Shown here: positions 55,830 to 64,000 of the stretch, piece after piece
Numbering within the stretch: position 1 is the first letter of the stretch
How the letters are laid out: every line of letters starts with the position of its first letter
NCBI GenBank assembly: GCA_032718475.1
Contig: JAUCBJ010008725.1
Span: 1 to 64,000, forward strand
Direction of reading: 5' to 3'
Origin: Nemertoderma westbladi
Lineage: Eukaryota; Xenacoelomorpha; Nemertodermatida; Nemertodermatidae
DNA: 64,000 nucleotides
Notes under the pieces: model-generated
What the model saw: the letters and a program-made list of their open reading frames with translations, nothing else
Told to the model about the DNA's origin: nothing
The model's database searches: none
Translations under genes and position numbers: made by a program

Positions 55830-58800
55830 TTCTGTTGATGGGGCACTCAGATAGCGAGGAGTCAATGGTTCTTTTGATGGGGGTCCTCAGATATGGATGA
55901 GTCAATGGTTCTGTTGATTGGGCCCTCAGATAGGGAGGAGACAATGGTTCTGTTGATGGAGGGGGGGCTCAGATAGGGAGGAGTCAATGGTTCTGTTGGT
56001 GGGGGGGGGCTCAGATAGGGAGAAGTCAATGGTTCTGTTGAAGGGGGGGGGGGGGGGGGGGCTCAAATATAGATGAGTCAATGGTTCTGTTGATGGGGGC
56101 CCTCAGATAGTGAGGAGTCAATGGTTCTGTTGATGGGAGCCCTTAGATAGGGAGGAGTCAATGGTTCTGTTGATGGGAGCCCTTAGATAGTGAGGAGTCA
56201 ATGGTTCTGTTGATTGGGCCCTCAGATAGGGAGGAGTCAATGGTTCTGTTGATGGGGGGCTCAGATAGGGAGGGGTCAATGGTTCTGTTGATGGGGCCCT
56301 CACATAGGGAGGAGTCAATGGTTCTGTTGATGGGGGTCCTCAGATTGGGAGAAGTCAATGGTTCTGTTGATGGGGGGGGGGGGAGGCTCAGATAAGGAGG
56401 AGTCAATGGTTCTGTTGATGGGGGAGGGGGGCTCAGATAGGGAGGAGTCAATGGTTCTGTTGATGGGGTCCTCAGATAGGGAGGAGTCAATGGTTCTGTT
56501 GATGGGGGCCTCAGATAGGGAGAAGTCAATGGTTCTGTTGATGGAGTCCTCAGATAGGGAGAAGTCAATGGTTCTGTAGATGGGAGCCCTTAGATAGTGA
56601 GGAGTCAATGGTTCTGTTGATGGGGTCCTCAGATAGGGAGGAGTCAATGGTTCTGTTGATGGGGTCCTCAGATAAGGAGGAGCCAATGGTTCTGTTGATG
56701 GGGTCCTCAGATAGGGAGGAGTCGATGGTTCTGTTGATGGGGTCCTCAGATAGGGAGGAGTCAATGGTTATGTTGATGGGGTTCTCAGATAGGGAGGAGT
56801 CAATGGTTATGTTGATGGGGTCCTCAGACAGGGAGGAGTCAATGGTTCTGTTGATGGGGCCCTCATATAGGGAGGATTCAATGGTTCTGTTGATGGGGTC
56901 CTCAGATAGGGAGGAGTCAATGGTTCTGTTGATGGGGCCCTCAGATAGGGAGGAGTCAATGGTTCTGTTGATGGGGTCCTCAGATGGAGAGGAGTCGATG
57001 GTTCTGTTGATGGGGTCCTCAGATAGGGAGTAGTCAATGGTTCTGTAGATGGGAGCCCTTAGATAGTGAGGAGTCAATGGTTCTGTTGATGGGGTCCTCA
57101 GATAGGGAGGAGTCAATGGTTCTGTTGATGGGGTCCTCAGATAAGGAGGAGCCAATGGTTCTGTTGATGGGGTCCTCAGATAGGGAGGAGTCGATGGTTC
57201 TGTTGATGGGGTCCTCAGATAGGGAGGAGTCAATGGTTATGTTGATGGGGTTCTCAGATAGGGAGGAGTCAATGGTTATGTTGATGGGGTCCTCAGACAG
57301 GGAGGAGTCAATGGTTCTGTTGATGGGGTCCTCAGATAGGGAGGAGTCAATGGTTCTGTTGATGGGTTCCACAGATAGGGAGGAGTCAATGGTTCTGTTG
57401 ATGGGGTCCTCAGATAGGGAGGAGTCAATGGTTCTGTTGATGGGGCCCTCAGATAGGGAGGTGTCGATGGTTCTGTTGATGGGGTTCTCAGATAGGGAGG
57501 AGTCGATGGTTCTGTTGATGGGGTCCTCAGATAGGGAGGAGTCAATGGTTCTGTTGATGGGGTCCTCAGATAGGGATGAGTCAATAGTTCTGTTGATGGG
57601 GTCCTCAGATAGGGAGGAGTCAATGGTTCTGTTGATGGGGGCCTCGGATAGGGAGAAGTCAATGGTTCTGTTGATGGGGACCCAGATAGGAATGGGTCAA
57701 TGGTTATGTTGATGGGGTCCTCAGATAGGGATGAGTCAATGGTTCTGTTGATGGGGTCCTCAGATATGGAGGAGTCAATGGTTCTGTTGATGGGGGCCTC
57801 AGATAGGGAGAAGTCAATGGTTCTTTTCATGGGGTCTTCAGATATGGAGGAGTCAATGGTTCTGTTGATGGGGTCCTCAGATAGGGAGGAGTCAATGGTT
57901 CTGTTGATGGGGTCCTCATATAGGGAGGAGTCAATGGTTCTGTTGATGGGGTCCTCAGATAGGGAGGAGTCAATGGTTCTGTTGATGGGGTCTTCATATA
58001 GGGAGGAGTCAATGGTTCTGTTGATGGGGTCCTCAGATAGGGAGGAGTCAATGGTTCTGTTGATGGGGTCCTCAGATAGGGAGGAGTCAATGGTTCTGTT
58101 GATGGGGTCCTCAGATAGGGATGAGTCAATGGTTCTGTTGATGGGGTCCTCAGATAGGGAGGAGTCAATGGTTCTGTTGATGGGGGACTCAGATAGGGAG
58201 AAGTCAATGGTTCTGTTCATGGGGTCCTCAGATAGGGAGGAGTCAATTTTTCTGTTGATGGGGTCCTCAGATATGGAGGAGTCAATGGTTCTGTTGATGG
58301 GGGCCTCAGATAGGGAGAAGTCAATGGTTCTGTTCATGGGGTCTTCAGATATGGAGGAGTCAATGGTTCTGTTGATGGGTTCCTCAGATAGGGAGGAGTC
58401 AATGGTTCTGTTGATGGGGTCCTCATATAGGGAGGAGTCAATGGTTCTGTTGATGGGGTCCTCAGATAGGGAGGAGTCAATGGTTCTGTTGATGGGGTCG
58501 TCATATAGGGAGGAGTCAATGGTTCTGTTGATGGGGTCCTCAGATAGGGAGGAGTCAATGGTTCTGTTGATGGGGTCCTCAGATAGGGAGGAGTCAATGG
58601 TTCTGTTGATGGGGTCCTCATATAGGGAGGAGTCAATGGTTCTGTTGATGGGGTCCTCAGATAGGGAGGAGTCAATGGTTCTGTTGATGGAGTCCTCAGA
58701 TAGGGAGGAGTCAATGGTTCTGTTGATGGGGGCCCTCAGATAGGGAGGAGTCAATGGTTCTGTTGATGGGGTCCTCAGATAGGGATGAGTCAATGGTACT

Positions 58801-61800
58801 GTTGATGGGGGCCCTCAGATAGGGAGGAGTCAATGGTTCTGTTGATGGGGTCCTCAGATAGGGATGAGTCAATGGTTCTGTTGATGGGGTCCTCAGATAG
58901 AGAGGAGTCAATGGTTCTGTTGATGGGGGACTCAGATAGGGAGAAGTCAATGGTTCTGTTCATGGGGTCCTCAGATAGGGAGGAGTCAATGGTTCTGTTG
59001 ATGGGGTCCTCAGATAGGGAGGAGTCAATGGTTCTGTTGATGGGGGCCTCAGATAGGGAGAAGTCAATGGTTCTGTTCATGGGGTCTTCAGATATGGAGG
59101 AGTCAATGGTTCTGTTGATGGGGTCCTCAGATAGGGATGAGTCAATGGTTCTGTTGATGGGGTCCTCAGATAGGGAGGAGTCAATGGTTCTGTTGATGGG
59201 GGACTCAGATAGGGAGAAGTCAATGGTTCTGTTCATGGGGTCCTCAGATAGGGAGGAGTCAATGGTTCTGTTGATGGGGTCCTCAGATATGGAGGAGTCA
59301 ATGGTTCTGTTGATGGGGGCCTCAGATAGGGAGAAGTCAATGGTTCTGTTCATGGGGTCTTCAGATATGGAGGAGTCAATGGTTCTGTTGATGGGGTCCT
59401 CAGATAGGGAGGAGTCAATGGTTCTGTTGATGGGGTCCTCATATAGGGAGGAGTCAATGGTTCTGTTGATGGGGGCACTCAGATAGGGAGGAGTCAATGG
59501 TTCTGTTGATGGGGTCCTCATATAGGGAGGAGTCAATGGTTCTGTTGATGGGGTCCTCATATAGGGAGGAGTCAATGGTTCTGTTGATGGGGTCCTCAGA
59601 TAGGGAGGAGTCAATGGTTCTGTTGATGGGGTCCTCAGATAGGGAGGAGTCAATGGTTCTGTTGATGGGGTCCTCAGATAGGGAGGAGTCAATGGTTCTG
59701 TTGAAGGGGTCCTCAGATATGGAGGAGTCAATGGTTCTGTTGATGGGGGCCTCAGATAGGGAGAAGTCAATGGTTCTGTTCATGGGGTCTTCAGATATGG
59801 AGGAGTCAATGGTTCTGTTCATGGGGTCTTCAGATATGGAGGAGTCAATGGTTCTGTTGATGGGGTCCTCAGATAGGGAGGAGTCAATGGTTCTGTTGAT
59901 GGGGTCCTCATATAGGGAGGAGTCAATGGTTCTGTTGATGGGGGCACTCAGATAGGGAGGAGTCAATGGTTCTGTTGATGGGGTCCTCATATAGGGAGGA
60001 GTCAATGGTTCTGTTGATGGGGTCCTCATATAGGGAGGAGTCAATGGTTCTGTTGATGGGGTCCTCAGATAGGGAGGAGTCAATGGTTCTGTTGATGGGG
60101 TCCTCAGATAGGGAGGAGTCAATGGTTCTGTTGATGGGGTCCTCAGATAGGGAGGAGTCAATGGTTCTGTTGATGGGGCCCTCATATAGGGAGGAGTCAA
60201 TGGTTCTGTTGATGGGGGCCCTCAGATAGGGAGGAGTCAATGGTTCTGTTGATGGGGTCCTCAGATAGGGAGGAGTCAATGGTTCTGTTGATGGGGGACT
60301 CAGATAGGGAGAAGGCAATGGTTCTGTTCATGGGGTCTTCAGATATGGAGGAGTCAATGGTTCTGTTGATGGGGTCCTCAGATAGGGAGGAGTCAATGGT
60401 TCTGTTGATGGGGGACTCAGATAGGGAGAAGTCAATGGTTCTGTTCATGGGGTCCTCAGATAGGGAGGAGTCAATGGTTCTGTTGATGGGGTCCTCAGAT
60501 ATGGAGGAGTCAATGGTTCTGTTGATGGGGGCCTCAGATAGGGAGAAGTCAATGGTTCTGTTCACGGGGTCTTCAGATATGGAGGAGTCAATGGTTCTGT
60601 TGATGGGGTCCTCAGATAGGGAGGAGTCAATGGTTCTGTTGATGGGGTCCTCATATAGGGAGGAGTCAATGGTTCTGTTGATGGGGTCCTCAGATAGGGA
60701 GGAGTCAATGGTTCTGTTGATGGGGGACTCAGATAGGGAGAAGTCAATGGTTCTGTTCATGGGGTCCTCATATAGGGAGGAGTCAATGGTTCTGTTGATG
60801 GGATCCTCAGATATGGAGGAGTCAATGGTTCTGTTGATGGGGGCCTCAGATAGGGAGAAGTCAATGGTTCTGTTCATGGGGTCTTCAGATATGGAGGAGT
60901 CAATGGTTCTGTTGATGGGGTCCTCAGATAGGGAGGAGTCAATGGTTCTGTTGATGGGGTCCTCATATAGGGAGGAGTCAATGGTTCTGTTGATGGGGTC
61001 CTCAGATAGGGAGGAGTCAATGGTTCTGTTGATGGGGTCCTCATATAGGGAGGAGTCAATGGTTCTGTTGATAAGGTCCTCATATAGGGAGGAGTCAATG
61101 GTTCTGTTGATGGGGTCCTCAGATAGGGAGGAGTCAATGGTTCTGTTGATGGGGTCCTCAGATAGTGAGGAGTCAATGGTTCTGTTGATGGGGTCCTCAG
61201 ATAGGGAGGAGTCAATGGTTCTGTTGATGGGGCCCTCATATAGGGAGGAGTCAATGGTTCTGTTGATGGGGGCCCTCAGATAGGGAGGAGTCAATGGTTC
61301 TGTTGATGGGGTCCTCAGATAGGGATGAGTCAATGGTTCTGTTGATGGGGTCCTCAGATAGGGAGGAGTCAATGGTTCTGTTGATGGGGGACTCAGATAG
61401 GGAGAAGTCAATGGTTCTGTTCATGGGGTCTTCAGATATGGAGGAGTCAATGTTTCTGTTGATGGGGTCCTCAGATAGGGAGGAGTCAATGGTTCTGTTG
61501 ATGGGGTCCTCATATAGGGAGGAGTCAATGGTTCTGTTGATGGGGTCCTCAGATAGGGATGAGTCAATGGTTCTGTTGATGGGGTCCTCAGATAGGGAGG
61601 AGTCAATGGTTTTGTTGATGGCGTCCTCAGACAGGGAGGAGTCAATGGTTCTGTTGATGGGGGCCTCAGATAGGGAGAAATCAATGGTTCTGTACATGGG
61701 GTCTTCAGATATGGAGGAGTCAATGGTTCTGTTGATGGGGTCCTCAGATAGGGAGGAGTCAATGGTTCTGTTGATGGGGTCCTCATATAGGGAGGAGTCA

Positions 61801-64000
61801 ATGGTTCTGTTGATGGGGTCCTCAGATAGGGATGAGTCAATGGTTCTGTTGATGGGTCCTCAGATAGGGAGGAGTCAATGGTTCTGTTGATGGGGGCCTC
61901 GGATAGGGAGAAGTCAATGGTTCTGTTGATGGGGTCCCCAGATAGGAATGGGTCAATGGTTCTGTTGATGGGGTCCTCAGATAGGGAGGATCCAATGGTT
62001 CTGTTGATGGGGTCCTCAGATAGGGAAGAGTCAATGGTTCTGTTGATGGGTCCTCAGATAGGGAGGAGTCAATGGTTCTGTTGATGGGGTCCTCAGATAG
62101 GGAGGAGTCAATGGTTCTGTTGATGGGGCCCTCAGATAGGGAGGAGTCAATGGTTCTGTTGATGGGGTCCTCAGATGGAGAGGAGTCGATGGTTCTGTTG
62201 ATGGGGTCCTCAGATAGGGAGTAGTCAATGGTTCTGTTGATGGGAGCCCTTAGATAGTGAGGAGTCAATGGTTCTGTTGATGGGGTCCTCAGATAGGGAG
62301 GAGTCAATGGTTCTGTTGATGGGGTCCTCAGATAAGGAGGAGCCAATGGTTCTGTTGATGGGGTCCTCAGATAGGGAGGAGTCGATGGTTCTGTTGATGG
62401 GGTCCTCAGATAGGGAGGAGTCAATGGTTATGTTGATGGGGTTCTCAGATAGGGAGGAGTCAATGGTTATGTTGATGGGGTCCTCAGACAGGGAGGAGTC
62501 AATGGTTCTGTTGATGGGGTCCTCAGATAGGGAGGAGTCAATGGTTCTGTTGATGGGTTCCTCAGATAGGGAGGAGTCAATGGTTCTGTTGATGGGGTCC
62601 TCAGATAGGGAGGAGTCAATGGTTCTGTTGATGGGGCCCTCAGATAGGGAGGTGTCGATGGTTCTGTTGATGGGGTCCTCAGATAGGGAGGACTCAATGG
62701 TTCTGTTGATGGGGTCCTCAGATAGGGAGGATCCAATGGTTCTGTTGATGGGGTCCTCAGATAGGGATGAGTCAATGGTTCTGTTGATGGGTCCTCAGAT
62801 AGGGAGGAGTCAATGGTTCTGTTGATGGGGTCCTCAGATAGGGAGGAGTCAATGGTTCTGTTGATGGGGGCCTCAGATAGGGAGGAGTCAATGGTTCTGT
62901 TGATGGGGTCCTCAGATAGGGAGGAGTCAATGGTTCTGTTGATGGGGTCCTCAGATAGGGAGGAGTCAATGGTTCTGTTGATGGGGGCCTCGGATAGGGA
63001 GAAGTCAATGGTTCTGTTGATGGGGTCCTCAGATGTGGAGGAGTCAATGGTTCTGTTGATGGGGTCCCCAGATAGGAATGGGTCAATGGTTCTGTTGATG
63101 GAGTCCTCAGATAGGGAGAAGTCAATGGTTCTGTTGATGGGGTCCTCAGATAGGGAGGACTCAATGGTTCTGTTGATGGGGTCCTCAGATAGGGAGGATC
63201 CAATGGTTCTGTTGATGGGGTCCTCAGATAGGGAAGAGTCAATGGTTCTGTTGATGGGTCCTCAGATAGGGAGGAGTCAATGGTTCTGTTGATGGGGTCC
63301 TCAGATAGGGAGGAGTCAATGGTTCTGTTGATGGGGGCCTCAGATAGGGAGGAGTCAATGGTTCTGTTGATGGGGTCCTCAGATAGGGAGGAGTCAATGG
63401 TTCTGTTGATGGGGTCCTCAGATAGGGTGGAGTCCATGGTTCTGTTGATGGGGTCCTCAGATAGGGAGGAGTCAATGGTTCTGTTGATGGGGCCCTCAGA
63501 TAGGGAGGTGTCGATGGTTCTGTTGATGGGGTCCTCAGATAGGGAGGAGTCGATGGTTCTGTTGATGGGGTCCTCAGATAGGGAGGAGTCAATGGTTCTG
63601 TTGATGGGGCCCTCAGATAGGGATGAGTCAATGGTTCTGTTGATGGGGTCCTCAGATAGGGAGGAGTCAATGGTTCTGTTGATGGGGCCCTCATATAGGG
63701 AGGATTCAATGGTTCTGTTGATGGGGTCCTCAGATAGGGAGGAGTCAATGGTTCTGTTGATGGGGCCCTCAGATAGGGAGGAGTCAATGGTTCTGTTGAT
63801 GGGGTCCTCAGATGGAGAGGAGTCGATGGTTCTGTTGATGGGGTCCTCAGATAGGGAGTAGTCAATGGTTCTGTTGATGGGAGCCCTTAGATAGTGAGGA
63901 GTCAATGGTTCTGTTGATGGGGTCCTCAGATAGGGAGGAGTCAATGGTTCTGTTGATGGGGTCCTCAGATAAGGAGGAGCCAATGGTTCTGTTGATGGGG
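55830..64000. repeat. 39-bp minisatellite, at least 8.2 kb, open at the window end
   Basis: About 210 copies of a 39-bp unit: GGTTCTGTTGATGGGGTCCT, CAGATAGGGAGGAGTCAAT. Variants (GGGGGCCTC with GAGAAGTC; CATATAGGG; GTTCATGGGG; GTAGATGGGAGCCCTTAGATAG) recur in the same order in long blocks, for example about 56,580-57,040, 57,041-57,500 and 62,238-62,640, showing higher-order duplication. Because 39 is divisible by 3, frames stay open on both strands for up to 505 codons (MVLLMGSSDREES; INRTIDSSLSEDP; TEPLTPPYLRTPS). None looks like a gene. Confidence 0.95.
56043..56061 (+). repeat. Poly-G tract, 19 nt
   Basis: Lies inside the 39-bp array, where a unit's GGGG has expanded to 19 G. Neighbouring units show 7-10 G. 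Confidence 0.95.

Noticed and set aside
55835..64000. Many long ORFs (up to 505 codons) on both strands with 13-residue repeats
   Set aside because: They follow from a 39-bp tandem unit lacking stops in several frames; no domain, no start context, and variants are not codon-biased.

Overview
The window is animal nuclear DNA. Its host-like proteins (FAF1, Tousled-like kinase, FAM210) are animal families, and the rest is eukaryotic transposons and tandem repeats. I cannot name the species; the texture (nested DNA transposons, foldback elements, many private minisatellites) suggests a repeat-rich marine invertebrate, but that is inference. There are no operons, bacterial genes or CRISPR arrays.

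Layout. 1-9.6 kb: a foldback element, a single-exon FAF1-like gene with a minisatellite inside its coding sequence, a TIR element carrying a 21-bp array, and a truncated LINE that runs into a 24-bp array. 9,572-35,799: one inserted DNA transposon (element A, 5-bp duplication AATGT) blown up to 26 kb by insertions. Inside it are a 9.7-kb foldback element with a satellite core, small MULE-like elements, and a hAT-type element (23,076-35,383, duplication GTGGACAG). That hAT element holds a second hAT element, two MULE-like foldbacks, a complete-ended Ty3/Gypsy-like LTR element, a LINE fragment, and a second, inverted copy (element B) of the same family as A. 37,009-39,622: a Tousled-like kinase locus with one frameshift. 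40.7-43.2 kb: a foldback element and a 21-bp array. 44-46.8 kb: a LINE endonuclease relic and a TIR element. 47,861-48,721: an intronless FAM210-like mitochondrial protein gene. 49,139-53,447: an apparently intact 4.3-kb DNA transposon (25-bp perfect TIRs, 4-bp duplication CTTA) with an 889-codon transposase-like ORF that I cannot place in a named superfamily. 54.3-64 kb: another foldback, a LINE reverse transcriptase relic, and a 39-bp array running off the window end.

Themes. The three host-like genes do not form a pathway. All three lack introns here, so they are retrogenes or the genome is intron-poor. Most transposons carry their own private tandem array, often as inverted arms. In one LTR element an in-frame 15-bp array stands where the reverse transcriptase core should be. 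Most long ORFs in the window are by-products of arrays whose period is a multiple of three and are not genes.
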